A stretch of DNA of 64,000 nucleotides from Pseudooceanicola marinus (GTDB lineage Bacteria > Pseudomonadota > Alphaproteobacteria > Rhodobacterales > Rhodobacteraceae). Where the stretch lies: positions 64,064 through 128,063 of the forward strand of contig NZ_PGTC01000029.1 in NCBI RefSeq assembly GCF_002786295.1. Direction: 5' to 3'. Of the stretch, positions 1 through 8,183 are shown piece by piece. Below the pieces are notes generated by a model. The model did no database searches. It was not told where the DNA came from and saw only the letters and a program-made list of their open reading frames with translations. Numbering within the stretch: position 1 is the first letter of the stretch; every line of letters starts with the position of its first letter. Position numbers and translations under genes: made by a program.

Positions 1-33
1 GACCGGCTGCGCCACCTGAAAACGAACGGCTGA
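1..33 (+). CDS. C-terminal end of an unidentified upstream gene (partial)
   Basis: The window opens inside a frame reading DRLRHLKTNG and then TGA. That stop shares bases with the ATG of the next gene (TGATG), the arrangement seen between many genes in this window. Only ten residues are visible, so the product cannot be named and the frame itself is inferred from the overlap. Confidence 0.4.
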   Translation, partial: DRLRHLKTNG

Positions 34-323
34 TGGCGGGCGGCGCCGACGATCCCCGGGGCCGCAACGTCTGGCGGCGCGAGGCGGTGTCGTCGCCCTG
101 CGTGAACATCTGCGTGATGCACCCCGAGGCCCGGCTCTGCACCGGCTGCCTGCGCACGGGGGAGGAGATCGCCGCCTGGTCGCGCCTGACGGAGGAAGAG
201 CGCCTGGCGATCATGGCCCAGCTTCCGGCGCGCGGTCCCCTGGTGTCATCGCGTCGCGGCGGACGGAAGGGACGTCTGGCCCGGGGCACGCGCCCCGGCA
301 AGACGGATCAGGGCGAGACCTGA
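33..323 (+). CDS. DUF1289 family protein
   Basis: A 96-residue protein. Residues about 21-66 form the DUF1289 core: SPCVNICVMHP, then LCTGCLRT and EIAAWSRLTEEER. The spaced cysteines (PC, IC, LC, GC) suggest a small metal-binding fold. DUF1289 proteins are common in Proteobacteria and have no settled function. The basic C-terminal tail beyond residue 70 is low complexity. The start overlaps the stop of the preceding gene, so the two are probably co-transcribed. Confidence 0.8.
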   Translation: MAGGADDPRGRNVWRREAVSSPCVNICVMHPEARLCTGCLRTGEEIAAWSRLTEEERLAIMAQLPARGPLVSSRRGGRKGRLARGTRPGKTDQGET

Positions 324-338
324 CCTCCGACAGGAGAA

Positions 339-363
339 CGACCGCACGGGATCCGCACGGTCG
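339..363. terminator. Inverted repeat between convergent genes, possible terminator
   Basis: CGACCG and CGGTCG arms with further partial pairing between them lie between two convergent genes. There is no clear T-run, so it would be a weak or bidirectional terminator. The call rests on position and symmetry only. Confidence 0.35.
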
Positions 364-397
364 CTGATTAAACTGCTTCAATTTCGGAGGGCGCCGG

Positions 398-1243
398 TCA
401 GGCCGCAGCGGTGTCCTGCGTGTCTTCCTGGACCAGTTCCACATGGGCCGCGGTCACCTGCCCTTCGCCGCCCTCGACGATGGCCACGACCTTACCACCC
501 AGGGTGATCAGCGCGGCCCCCGGGTGACGATCATCACTGATGATCCCCACACGACCATTGCCCGCATCCTCGGGGCGATATTCCAGCACGATCTGGTCGC
601 GCTCGGGATCGAAATCCCGGATCAGCGGCGCGTTCAGCGGAGCCCGCACCGCGGGTTCGGCAGTCGTCTCCGGCGCCGGGTCGTCCGGCAACAGGTCATC
701 CTGGGCGCTGGCAACCAGCGCGCCGTCTTCCTCGACCGTATTCATCTCCGCCACCAGCGTACCGAGGGAGGAGGCCCAGGCCTCTTCCAGCGGCGCCTCG
801 TAGCCGTCCTCCGTCAGGTCCGGCTCGGCCGCCAGCACCGCGTCGACCTCACCGTCGGTGACATCATGATCCCAGCCCTGCTGATGCACGACATCCTCGA
901 TCCGCGCACCGGTCCGGTCGGGGTCCGCCGGCGCCTCGTCCTGCGCGGCCTCCGCCACATCCTCGGGAGTCTCATCCTGCTCCAAGCTGGCCGACAGGCG
1001 CGCGGCCAGGGCCTCGGCCTCGTCCAGCGCCTGCTGATCCTCCTCGCTGCGGTTCCAGAACCGCATGCTGTCGCGCAGGCGTCGGCCCACGTCGTGACCG
1101 AAGATGCCCACGGGTTCTGCCTGATCTTCTGTATCCTGCACCGACGAACGTCGCGCGACGGAGGTGCTTTCGCGGTCCCCCTGGTAGGAGGTGAAGGCCA
1201 CACCGATGGCGGCCAGCGCGACAACCGAAATGAGCTCCAACAT
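398..1243 (-). CDS. Membrane-anchored acidic hypothetical protein
   Basis: A 281-residue protein that I do not recognise. Residues 1-20 (starting MLELISVVALAAIGVAF) form one hydrophobic segment, probably a membrane anchor. Residues 60-200 are highly acidic and low complexity, rich in Asp, Glu and Ala. Residues about 210-270 look like a compact beta-rich domain beginning DFDPERDQIVLEYRP. An AAAGGGAT stretch precedes the ATG as a plausible ribosome site. It converges on the DUF1289 gene. The acidic linker could bind cations or act as a spacer, but nothing supports a specific role. Confidence 0.65.
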   Translation of the reverse strand: MLELISVVALAAIGVAFTSYQGDRESTSVARRSSVQDTEDQAEPVGIFGHDVGRRLRDSMRFWNRSEEDQQALDEAEALAARLSASLEQDETPEDVAEAAQDEAPADPDRTGARIEDVVHQQGWDHDVTDGEVDAVLAAEPDLTEDGYEAPLEEAWASSLGTLVAEMNTVEEDGALVASAQDDLLPDDPAPETTAEPAVRAPLNAPLIRDFDPERDQIVLEYRPEDAGNGRVGIISDDRHPGAALITLGGKVVAIVEGGEGQVTAAHVELVQEDTQDTAAA

Positions 1244-1657
1244 GGTTTGATCCCTTTGCTGCAGACATAGAAGCAGGGGAATATGGCCAGCCTAGGGCCG
1301 GGCCGGAATAATCCGGCCAAAGGAAACGATTTTGCCTTTTCAAATTTATTGTCGCCACCACCGCCTACAATCTACGACAATCGCGCGCCGAACAGCGCCT
1401 ATCCGCTATCTCTTGCGGCGCCCAAGGGTCGCAGCCGCAGCATGTTGGGAGGGCCTATAGAGGCAAAAATGGCAAAAATGCGCCCTGTCGCATGTGTTTT
1501 TCACGGCTGCGCGGAAACCGGCCGCTGCGCCTGCGCGACGGGCATCGCGGGCCTTTGTCGGCCCCGCCGGCGCCCGGCAGACTTGCCCGGGGACGCCCTA
1601 TCCCTAGGGTGAAAGGGCCCGGCCCTGCCGGCCCTTGCCCCCGACCGGAGATCTGTC
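1244..1657. other. Intergenic region, 414 nt, no gene seen
   Basis: It separates two divergent genes and should hold both promoters. A tandem duplication of GGCAAAAAT sits at 1462-1470 and 1471-1479. AT-rich patches near 1330-1355 are the likeliest promoter material for the leftward gene. GC-rich inverted repeats occur just before 1658. No RNA gene or known motif was recognised. Confidence 0.5.
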
Positions 1658-2533
1658 ATGATCCGCCCCCTCGCCCTGTCCTGCGCTGCCCTGCTGGGGC
1701 TCGCCCAGCCCGGTCTCGCCATGGAACGCACCCTGACACTGCCTGCCCCCGTGCAGGACATCACCGCCACGCTGGAGACACCCGACAGGGCCGCGGACGG
1801 CCCATTGCCCGCCGTGCTGCTGCTGCATGGGTTCACCGGCACCCGGGACGAGCTGGCCATTCCCGGCACCGACGAGGGCGTCTTCTCGCGCAGCGCCCGT
1901 CTGATGGCCGAGGCGGGCCTTGCCAGCCTGCGCATCGATTTTCGCGGCTCAGGCGACAGCGTGGGCGCCATGAGCTATGCCGACACCACCTTCGAGGGTC
2001 AGGTCGAGGACGCCCAGACCGCGCTGGCCTGGCTACGGCAGGAAGGGTTCGCGCCCATCTACCTTCTGGGCTGGAGCCAGGGCGGCCTGGTCGCCACCGG
2101 CGTCGCCGGGCGCAGCGAAGGGGTTGGCGCCGTCGCGCTGTGGAACGCGGTGGCCGATCCCGTGCCGACCTACACCGGCCTGCTGGGACAGGCGATGTTC
2201 GACGCCGCCGCGGCGGCAGATGACCCCGACACGCCGATCAGCACCGGCCTGCCCTGGGGGGCCGAGGTGGCCCTGAAACCGGCCTTCTTCGAGGGGGTCC
2301 GAAGCTACGACCCGCTGGCCGAGATCGCGGCCTACCCAGGCCCGCTACTGGTCGCACAAGGCAGCCAGGATACGCTAGTCGGCCCGGGCTCTGCCGACCG
2401 GCTGCTGGAGGCCCATGACGGGCCGGAGGCGAAGTACACCGACGAGATGGACCACAGTTTCAACATCTTCACGGGGACCGAGGCGCTGGACGCGCTGATC
2501 GCCCGCACCATCGCCTTCTTCGCGGAAAACTGA
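1658..2533 (+). CDS. Secreted alpha/beta hydrolase
   Basis: A 291-residue protein. The first ~21 residues are a signal peptide ending in GLA, so it probably acts in the periplasm. The alpha/beta-hydrolase fold is clear: oxyanion loop LLHGFTGTRDE (about residue 53), RIDFRGSGDS (about 96), nucleophile elbow GWSQGG (Ser about 139), acid loop QGSQDTLV and catalytic His in MDHSFN (about 267). The architecture resembles serine aminopeptidase/BAAT-type esterases. The substrate cannot be told from sequence. It converges on dusA with about 80 nt between the stop codons. Confidence 0.8.
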   Translation: MIRPLALSCAALLGLAQPGLAMERTLTLPAPVQDITATLETPDRAADGPLPAVLLLHGFTGTRDELAIPGTDEGVFSRSARLMAEAGLASLRIDFRGSGDSVGAMSYADTTFEGQVEDAQTALAWLRQEGFAPIYLLGWSQGGLVATGVAGRSEGVGAVALWNAVADPVPTYTGLLGQAMFDAAAAADDPDTPISTGLPWGAEVALKPAFFEGVRSYDPLAEIAAYPGPLLVAQGSQDTLVGPGSADRLLEAHDGPEAKYTDEMDHSFNIFTGTEALDALIARTIAFFAEN

Positions 2534-2614
2534 GGGGACGCGCGACGTCCTGAGAGCCGCCCGCTCCCCCTGCGCAGTTGCGCTCTGTCAGGCCTGCGCG
2601 CCCTGCGAAAAGCC

Positions 2615-3631
2615 CTATGCGTGCGCGCCTTCCGGCGCGACCATGGCCAGCGCCGCCTCGACCACCTCCGGGCCCGCGCCCGCGCGGTGTCCATGTTCCG
2701 ACAGGTGCCGCCGCCAGGCCCGGGCCCCGGGGCGCCCCTGGAAAAGACCCAGCATGTGCCGTGTCACCTGCGCCAGCTTGCCCCCCGCCGCCACGTGGCG
2801 TTCGATGTAGGGGAGCATGGCGCGCACGGCTTCCTCTGGGGTCAGGGCTGCATGATCCTCGCCATAGATACGACGGTCGGCCTCGCACAGGATATTGGCC
2901 GGCTCATGATAGGCCGCCCGGCCGATCATCACCCCGTCCAGCCCCTGCGCCAGCAGATCCTCGGCCTGCGCTAGCGTGCCGATGCCGCCATTGATCGAGA
3001 CATGCAGATCGGGGAAGGCTGCGCGCATGCGCAGCACCAGGTCATAGTCCAGCGGCGGGATGTCCCGGTTTTCCTTAGGGCTGAGGCCCTGCAGCCAGGC
3101 CTTGCGCGCATGGATCGTCACCCGGCGCACGCCGGCGGCGCGGATTTTTTCCAGGAAGTCGGGCAGAACCGCCTCCGGGTCCTGATCATCCACGCCGATG
3201 CGGCACTTCACCGTCACCTCGGCGGGCTGGGCCTCGGCCATGGCGGCAACGCAATCGGCCACCAGCTCCGGGTGCTGCATCAGCACCGCGCCGAAGGTGC
3301 CGGACTGCACCCGATCCGACGGGCAGCCGCAATTCAGGTTGATCTCGTCATAACCCGCCTCGGCCCCCAGCTTCGCCGCCTGCGCCAGCTCGACGGGGTC
3401 CGACCCGCCGAGTTGAAGGGCCACCGGGTGTTCCTCCGGGTTGGACTCCAGCAGGTGCAGCGCCCCGCCCCGCACCAGCGCGGGGGCGGTCACCATTTCG
3501 GTATAGAGCAGGGTCCGCGCCGAGAGCAGCCGATGCAGATAGCGGCAATGACGGTCCGTCCAGTCCATCATGGGTGCGACGGACAGGCGTGCGGCCGTTG
3601 GCAAATCTTGTTTTTTAATTTTCTCAGCCAC
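2615..3631 (-). CDS. dusA: tRNA-dihydrouridine synthase A, 5' end supplied by integrated element
   Basis: A 338-residue flavoenzyme that reduces uridines of the tRNA D-loop. Family marks are SVAPMMDWTDRHCR at the N terminus (FMN site), NLNCGCPSDRV with the catalytic Cys, KCRIGVDD, HARKAWLQGLSPKENR and NGGI...GVMIGRAAY (phosphate binding). Length is normal for DusA. The start is GTG at 3631 with GAGGCG upstream. Codons 1 to ~16 are unlike the displaced host copy at 35678-35737, so they were brought in by the element when it recombined inside the MMD codons. The gene remains intact; its promoter must now lie inside the element, in the 120 nt shared with the divergent integrase. Confidence 0.93.
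   Translation of the reverse strand: MAEKIKKQDLPTAARLSVAPMMDWTDRHCRYLHRLLSARTLLYTEMVTAPALVRGGALHLLESNPEEHPVALQLGGSDPVELAQAAKLGAEAGYDEINLNCGCPSDRVQSGTFGAVLMQHPELVADCVAAMAEAQPAEVTVKCRIGVDDQDPEAVLPDFLEKIRAAGVRRVTIHARKAWLQGLSPKENRDIPPLDYDLVLRMRAAFPDLHVSINGGIGTLAQAEDLLAQGLDGVMIGRAAYHEPANILCEADRRIYGEDHAALTPEEAVRAMLPYIERHVAAGGKLAQVTRHMLGLFQGRPGARAWRRHLSEHGHRAGAGPEVVEAALAMVAPEGAHA
3563..3595. other. attL: left junction of the dusA-integrated element
   Basis: This 33-nt stretch within dusA matches 35669-35701 at 28 of 33 positions, with a perfect nine-base core GTCCATCAT at its left end (3563-3571). Both copies encode the same residues on the minus strand (ARLSVAPMMD). Left of it the frame continues as true DusA (WTDRHCR); left of the other copy it does not. 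The crossover therefore lies in or next to the core. Integration at the 5' end of dusA is an established habit of one integrase family. Confidence 0.85.
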
Positions 3632-3669
3632 TTATATGCGCCTCGCCTTCGTCTCGTTCCGGCCTGTTA

Positions 3670-3737
3670 TGTACCAAACACGCCGATTTCGACGCTGGAC
3701 TTGGCACAACCTCCCAAACAGGATTCCCATGTACCAA
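3670..3737 (+). other. Putative integrase arm-type sites (TGTACCAA repeats)
   Basis: TGTACCAA occurs at 3670-3677 and 3730-3737, with a related inverted copy (CTTGGCACA) near 3700, in the short region between the dusA start and the integrase start. The same word occurs on the opposite strand just inside the right junction. Position, spacing and recurrence at both ends suit arm-type binding sites, which is an inference. They also overlap where the dusA and int promoters must be. Confidence 0.5.
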
Positions 3738-3751
3738 GTCAGGAGGTCAAC

Positions 3752-4828
3752 ATGGGCTCGATCAGTATACGCAAGCGAAAGAATGGCAGCAGCAGCTACC
3801 TTGCCCGCGTGCGAGTGATGCGAGACGGAACCTCCTATCATGACACGAAGACCTTTGACAGACGCCCCGCCGCAACCGCCTGGATAAAGAAGCGAGAGAA
3901 AGAGCGAGCAAAACCTGCTGCCTTGGAGGAGTGGAACGTATTTGCCCCCCGTTGCCCAAAGCGATTGAGCGCCACACAGAGGAAACTGTGAAGGACATCG
4001 GTCGCACCAGGGCGCAGGTCCTCAGGACCATCTCCACCTACCCGATCGCCGCTCTGCGCTGTTCCACCATGAAGTCGAAGGATATCATCGAGTTCCTTCA
4101 GTCACTGCCCGGACAACCGCAAACCGTCGGGACCTACGCGAGCCATCTCGCCTCCATATTCGCCATAGCACGACCAATGTGGGACTTCCCACTAGATGAC
4201 CAGGAGATGAGAGACGAGAGACGCGATCACCGTCGCGCGCCGTACAGGGATTATCTCCCGCTCAGCCCAGCGGAACCGCAGACCCACTCTCGATGAACTC
4301 GACCGGTTGCTGGCCCATCTCATTAATCGGCGCCAAAGAACACCTCAGGCCATGCTCATGCACAAGGTGATCGTGTTCGCTCTTTTCTCGACGCGCCGAC
4401 AGGCAGAGATCATCCGCCTCACCTGGGATGATTCCCATAAGGAGCACAAGCGCATCCTGGTCCGTGACATGAAGCATCCCGGCGAGAAGCTTGGAAACGA
4501 TACCCGGGTCGATCTGCCCGAGGAGGCCATTCGGATTATCGACAGCATGCGCAAGAGCAAGGCTGAAATCTTCCCCTACTCTCCGGACGCGATCACGGCC
4601 AACTTCACCCGCGCTTGCAAGCTGCTCGGGATTGAGGATCTGCACTTCCACGATCTACGCCACGAAGGCATTTCGCGATTGTTCGAGATGGGCTGGAGCA
4701 TTCCCCATGTCGCTGCCGTCAGTGGGCCCAGGTCTTGGGTCAGCCTGAAACGCTACACGCACATTCGGGAAACAGGCGACAAATACGCCAACTGGCTTGG
4801 AACGCAGCTTGCGATCGACAACACGTGA
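3752..4828 (+). pseudogene. int: dusA-type tyrosine integrase, broken by two frameshifts
   Basis: An AGGAGG ribosome site precedes the ATG at 3752. The protein starts MGSISIRKRKNGSSSYLARV (arm-binding region), shifts frame near the C-run at 3945-3950, continues as KAIERHTEETVKDIGRTRAQ with a core-binding region (QPQTVGTYASHLASIF), shifts back at about 4215-4245, and ends with the catalytic domain to 4828. That domain keeps FSTRRQAEI (first Arg), a Lys in RDMKHPGEK, HDLRHEGISR (His-x-x-Arg) and KRYTH (Tyr). The two shifts compensate, so the last part returns to the first frame. The C-terminal domain is well preserved, so decay is probably recent. Without a working integrase the element cannot excise itself. 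Confidence 0.88.
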
Positions 4829-5132
4829 TACGGCGACCCAAGCTTAACCTTCGCGCGACCGGTTTCGCTTTACCCACGAAGATAATGGAGCATGTGGACC
4901 GGAGAAGGCAATCCCCGCATCTATGAGGAAATCAAATCTTGGTAGGCGAGACACCGAGCGCGCAGAAAGTCACATACTCCCGTTGACTGGATTCCCTGAA
5001 AAGCCCGCGTTTTGAAATCCCCCCTGAACCAGAAGAGACGATCACCTGCGAACGCTTCTGGTGAGGTGGCTTGGCGCTATATGTCCAAGCGACCTTGGCT
5101 TTCGGTCGACCTCGGAAAAACAGCTCCCCAAA
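4829..5132. other. Intergenic region, 304 nt, nothing recognised
   Basis: It lies between the integrase end and the leftward-reading Rrf2 gene. Base composition is a little more AT-rich than the surroundings. I saw no convincing gene, hairpin or repeat. Confidence 0.5.
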
Positions 5133-5603
5133 TCATTCGTCCGGCACACCATGCCACTGGAACGGCACCGAGTGCCCGCTCTCTGCAAACCGCCGCTCGA
5201 AATCCTGCGCGACCTCCTCCACCGTGATCGCGGAAAATTGCGCCAGCAGCCGCGCCTCGGCCTCTGCCAGCGTTGCGTCCAGCCGCGCGTCGACCGCCTG
5301 TTCGACGAGGCACGACGAGGGATCCGCCTGTGGCCCGATGTTGAATAGCGGCGGGTGACCGACCGCCTCGTAGACATCGCGCAGGCTGATCCTGGCCAGT
5401 GGGCAAGCCAGTTGCCAACCGCCGCCATGGCCCTTTTCCGACGTCACGATTTCCCGCTCGCGCAGCCCTGCCATCATCCGGCGCACCACCACGGCATTGG
5501 TCGAGATCATCTGAGCGATCTGCTCCGAGGTGGCACGCCCGACGTGCCGGTCCATGTGGATCAACACGTGCAACATGCGGGACATGCGAAGATCGCGCGC
5601 CAT
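5133..5603 (-). CDS. Rrf2 family transcriptional regulator
   Basis: A 156-residue winged-helix repressor-type protein. MSRMLHVLIHMDRH opens the Rrf2 domain, followed by the recognition region (TSEQIAQMISTNAVVVRRMMAGLRE) and the wing GHGGGWQLACPLARISLRDVYEAV. It lacks the three closely spaced cysteines of IscR/NsrR, so it is unlikely to carry an Fe-S cluster; the YwnA-like subgroup fits better. I chose the ATG at 5603, preceded by AAGGAAA, over an upstream start because the domain begins at once. It is divergent from the flavoprotein gene, its probable target, with a 122-nt shared region. Confidence 0.85.
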   Translation of the reverse strand: MARDLRMSRMLHVLIHMDRHVGRATSEQIAQMISTNAVVVRRMMAGLREREIVTSEKGHGGGWQLACPLARISLRDVYEAVGHPPLFNIGPQADPSSCLVEQAVDARLDATLAEAEARLLAQFSAITVEEVAQDFERRFAESGHSVPFQWHGVPDE

Positions 5604-5725
5604 GGGGTTTCCTTTCCTTGTCTGTCCAGCCTCATTAGCAGCACTCAAGTAACAACGAAAGTTTCGTGTCTTGAAGGCGCGCGTCGACTCACGTAACTTT
5701 TAGTGATACATTAAAAGGAAACACA

Positions 5726-6643
5726 ATGGATCATGATGTCATCGTCATTGGCGGGAGTTTTGCCGGGCTCGCCGCCGCAATGCAGCTCGCCCGCGCCCGC
5801 AGACGCGTCTGCGTGCTCGACACCGGCGCCCCCCGAAACCGCTTTGCTGCCGCCTCGCACGGGTTCCCCGGGCAGGATGGGCGCTCCCCGCAGGCGATCC
5901 GCACGACCCTCAGACACGAACTCTCGGCCTACCCCACTCTGTCCTTTCGAGACGGCACGGCGGTTTCGGCGGTGCGCGACGGAGACGGATTTCGGGTGAC
6001 ATTGGCAAAGGGCGGAGACATCACCGCGCGGCGGCTGGTGCTGGCCTTCGGTGTCCGCGACAGCCTGCCCGACCTGCCCGGGGCGAGCGAACGCTGGGGA
6101 AACACCTTGCTTCATTGTCCCTATTGCCATGGCTATGAGCTGAACGGCGGGCCAGTCGGCGTTCTGGCGCGCGGCGAAGCGGCGCTGCATCAGGCGATGC
6201 TGCTGCCGGATTGGGGGCCGACCACGCTCTTTACGCAAGGCCGGCTCGCCCTCTCCGCAGATCAGCGGCAAGGCCTGGCCGACCGGAGGGTCACGGTCGA
6301 GGAAACGCCTGTCGCGGACCTGCTCGGCACCGCGCCGGCGCTCGACGGGGTGCGCCTGGACGATGGACGAGAGGTTGCGCTGGCGGGGCTGTTCCTGGCT
6401 CCCGACACCGCGCCCTCCTGCGATCTGGCACGTGATCTTGGCTGTGCACTGACGGACGGCCCGACCGGCCCCTATGTGGCCGTCGACCCGATTCAGGCCA
6501 CCAACCAGCCCGGCGTCTTCGCCGCCGGCGACCTTGCCAGCCCCATGCCCAACGCCACGATCGCCTCGGCCTCGGGCGTGATGGCGGGCAGCGCCGCGCA
6601 CCGCTCGCTGATCTTCGACCCCGATCTGACCGTAACGGCTTGA
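5726..6643 (+). CDS. NAD(P)/FAD-dependent oxidoreductase, thioredoxin-reductase-like
   Basis: A 305-residue flavoprotein. The N-terminal FAD-binding loop is VIVIGGSFAGLAAA; residues about 129-137 contain CPYCHGYE, matching the redox-active Cys-x-x-Cys position of thioredoxin reductases; GVFAAGDLA near residue 262 is the second FAD motif. The canonical NADPH-binding loop is weak here (GVLARGEAALHQA), so cofactor use is uncertain. It belongs to a commonly seen trio with an Rrf2 regulator and a small methyltransferase. A role in thiol or electrophile stress is an inference. Confidence 0.85.
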   Translation: MDHDVIVIGGSFAGLAAAMQLARARRRVCVLDTGAPRNRFAAASHGFPGQDGRSPQAIRTTLRHELSAYPTLSFRDGTAVSAVRDGDGFRVTLAKGGDITARRLVLAFGVRDSLPDLPGASERWGNTLLHCPYCHGYELNGGPVGVLARGEAALHQAMLLPDWGPTTLFTQGRLALSADQRQGLADRRVTVEETPVADLLGTAPALDGVRLDDGREVALAGLFLAPDTAPSCDLARDLGCALTDGPTGPYVAVDPIQATNQPGVFAAGDLASPMPNATIASASGVMAGSAAHRSLIFDPDLTVTA

Positions 6644-6655
6644 CGGAACATCGCC

Positions 6656-7276
6656 ATGCAACAAACCACCCGAGACTTCTGGAACGACCGCTGCCGCGAA
6701 AAGACCGGCGGGACCTCCGGCAAACCCGGCCTCGTTCTGTCCCTGTTCGCCGGTCCGCTGCAGCCGGGGACGGCGCTGGAACTGGGCTGCGGCCGGGGCG
6801 ACGACGCGCTCTGGCTCGCCCGGCAGGGCTGGCAGGTGACAGCGGTGGACGTGTCCGCCGTGGCGCTCGCCTACGCCTCTGAAGAATCCGCCCGCGCCGG
6901 ACTGGCTGGGACCCTCCGCTTCGAAGAACACGATCTGGCCGAAACCTTCCCGGACGGCACCCACGACCTCGTGGTCGCCAGTTTTCTGCAATCGCCGCAG
7001 GATTGGCCGCGCGCCCGGGTGCTGGCCCGGGCTGCGAGTGCGGTGGCCACCGGCGGGCGACTGCTGATCACCGAACACGGCAAGCGTCCGCCGGGCTCCG
7101 AGGCGGCAGAGGATATGGTGTTTCCCAGCGCCGAGGAAACGCTGGCCTCGCTTGCCCTCGATCCGCGCCAGTGGCGGCGGCTGTGCGTCTGTGCCATCGC
7201 CCGCAAGAGCACCCGGCCCGAGGTGCAGAGCCAAACGGCCGACGACAACGTGATCTTCCTGCAGCGGCTGGGCTGA
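6656..7276 (+). CDS. Class I SAM-dependent methyltransferase
   Basis: A 206-residue enzyme. The SAM-binding motif I is LELGCGRGDDALWLA (about residues 41-55), followed by VTAVDVS (motif II acid) and DLVVASFLQ. The start FWNDRCREK resembles the thiopurine/tellurite (TehB-like) methyltransferase group, which alkylates small molecules. It starts 12 nt after the flavoprotein stop, so the pair is an operon under the divergent Rrf2 gene. The substrate is unknown. Confidence 0.82.
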   Translation: MQQTTRDFWNDRCREKTGGTSGKPGLVLSLFAGPLQPGTALELGCGRGDDALWLARQGWQVTAVDVSAVALAYASEESARAGLAGTLRFEEHDLAETFPDGTHDLVVASFLQSPQDWPRARVLARAASAVATGGRLLITEHGKRPPGSEAAEDMVFPSAEETLASLALDPRQWRRLCVCAIARKSTRPEVQSQTADDNVIFLQRLG

Positions 7277-7417
7277 GGAAGGGATTTCGTTCAGCGCCCC
7301 TTTTCCCGCTCCGGCCACACCCGGCCCTTGTCCCCGGGGCGGGGTTTGTTTGGCGCTGCCGGACAGACTCCGTGGCGGCAGGCCTGCCAAGAGTATCGAC
7401 ATACCGCGGGGCATAAA

Positions 7418-7427
7418 TTATCTATAA
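7418..7427 (+). promoter_or_regulatory. BioR operator upstream of bioR
   Basis: The sequence TTATCTATAA exactly matches the established alphaproteobacterial BioR box. It ends three bases before the bioR ATG at 7431, where a Shine-Dalgarno would normally sit. BioR bound here would block initiation of its own gene, and the transcript may be leaderless or nearly so. Confidence 0.8.
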
Positions 7428-7430
7428 TTC

Positions 7431-8099
7431 ATGAAGCATACCCCCGAAGAGACCCAATCCACCCGCATTGCCCGCATCCTCGCCGATCGCATCATTTCGG
7501 GCGAGATGCCGCCCGGCGCGCGGTTGCGGCAGGACCACATCGCCGCCGAGTTCGGCGCCAGCCATGTCCCGGTGCGCGAGGCCTTCCGCGCATTACAGAC
7601 CCAGGGCCTGGCGGAGAGCGAACCAAGGCGCGGCTTTCGTGTTACCGAGTTCGACATTGCCGAATTGCGCGAGGTGGCCGAGATGCGTTCCAGCCTCGAA
7701 AGCCTGGCGCTGCGCCATGCCGCGCCCAACATGACGCGCAGGATTCTTCAGGAAGCGGAGGAAGTTACGCGGCGCGGCGACAGCGCCAGCACGGTGCGCG
7801 ACTGGGAGGCGGCGAACCGCCACTTTCACCGATTGATCCTTGCCCCCTGCCGGATGCCACGGCTCTTGCGAACCATCGACGACCTTCAGGCGGCAAGTGC
7901 GCGCTTTCTCTTCGCCGCGTGGCGACGCGACTGGGAGGCGCGCACCGATCACGATCACCGCGCCATCCTCGACGCGCTACGCAGAGGGCAGACCGATCTT
8001 GCCTGCGCCACGCTTGCACGCCACGTCGGCTGGATTGGAAAACGCAAACCTGCTGCAAAAAATTCTGATTCAAGGGAGGCTTACGAGATTCTCAGATAA
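7431..8099 (+). CDS. bioR: BioR, GntR/FadR-type repressor of biotin genes
   Basis: A 222-residue protein with an N-terminal GntR winged helix (RIARILADRIISGEMPPGARLRQ at the start; SHVPVREAFRALQTQGL as the recognition region) and a C-terminal all-helical FCD ligand domain (ELREVAEMRSSLESLAL, then NRHFHRL and HDHRAILDAL). FCD proteins bind small effectors and often a metal through such His residues. The BioR identity rests on context: BioR boxes lie immediately before its own start and before bioY. The domain begins so early that the ATG at 7431 must be the start, despite the lack of a ribosome site. BioR couples biotin sufficiency to repression of uptake and synthesis genes. Confidence 0.88.
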   Translation: MKHTPEETQSTRIARILADRIISGEMPPGARLRQDHIAAEFGASHVPVREAFRALQTQGLAESEPRRGFRVTEFDIAELREVAEMRSSLESLALRHAAPNMTRRILQEAEEVTRRGDSASTVRDWEAANRHFHRLILAPCRMPRLLRTIDDLQAASARFLFAAWRRDWEARTDHDHRAILDALRRGQTDLACATLARHVGWIGKRKPAAKNSDSREAYEILR

Positions 8100-8153
8100 T
8101 TATCTATAATCTTGATTGCCTGCGCCCTAACTAGCCCTCCTAATTATAGATAG
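8100..8153. promoter_or_regulatory. Two BioR operators in the bioR-bioY spacer
   Basis: TTATCTATAA at 8100-8109 starts directly after the bioR stop codon. A second copy on the other strand, TTATAGATAG at 8144-8153, differs from the consensus at one base. They are 34 bp apart and precede the bioY start at 8184 by 30 nt. Two sites flanking a promoter would allow strong repression of bioYB separately from bioR. Confidence 0.78.
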
Positions 8154-8183
8154 ATTCTACACCGATCTTCGGAGGACAGACAC

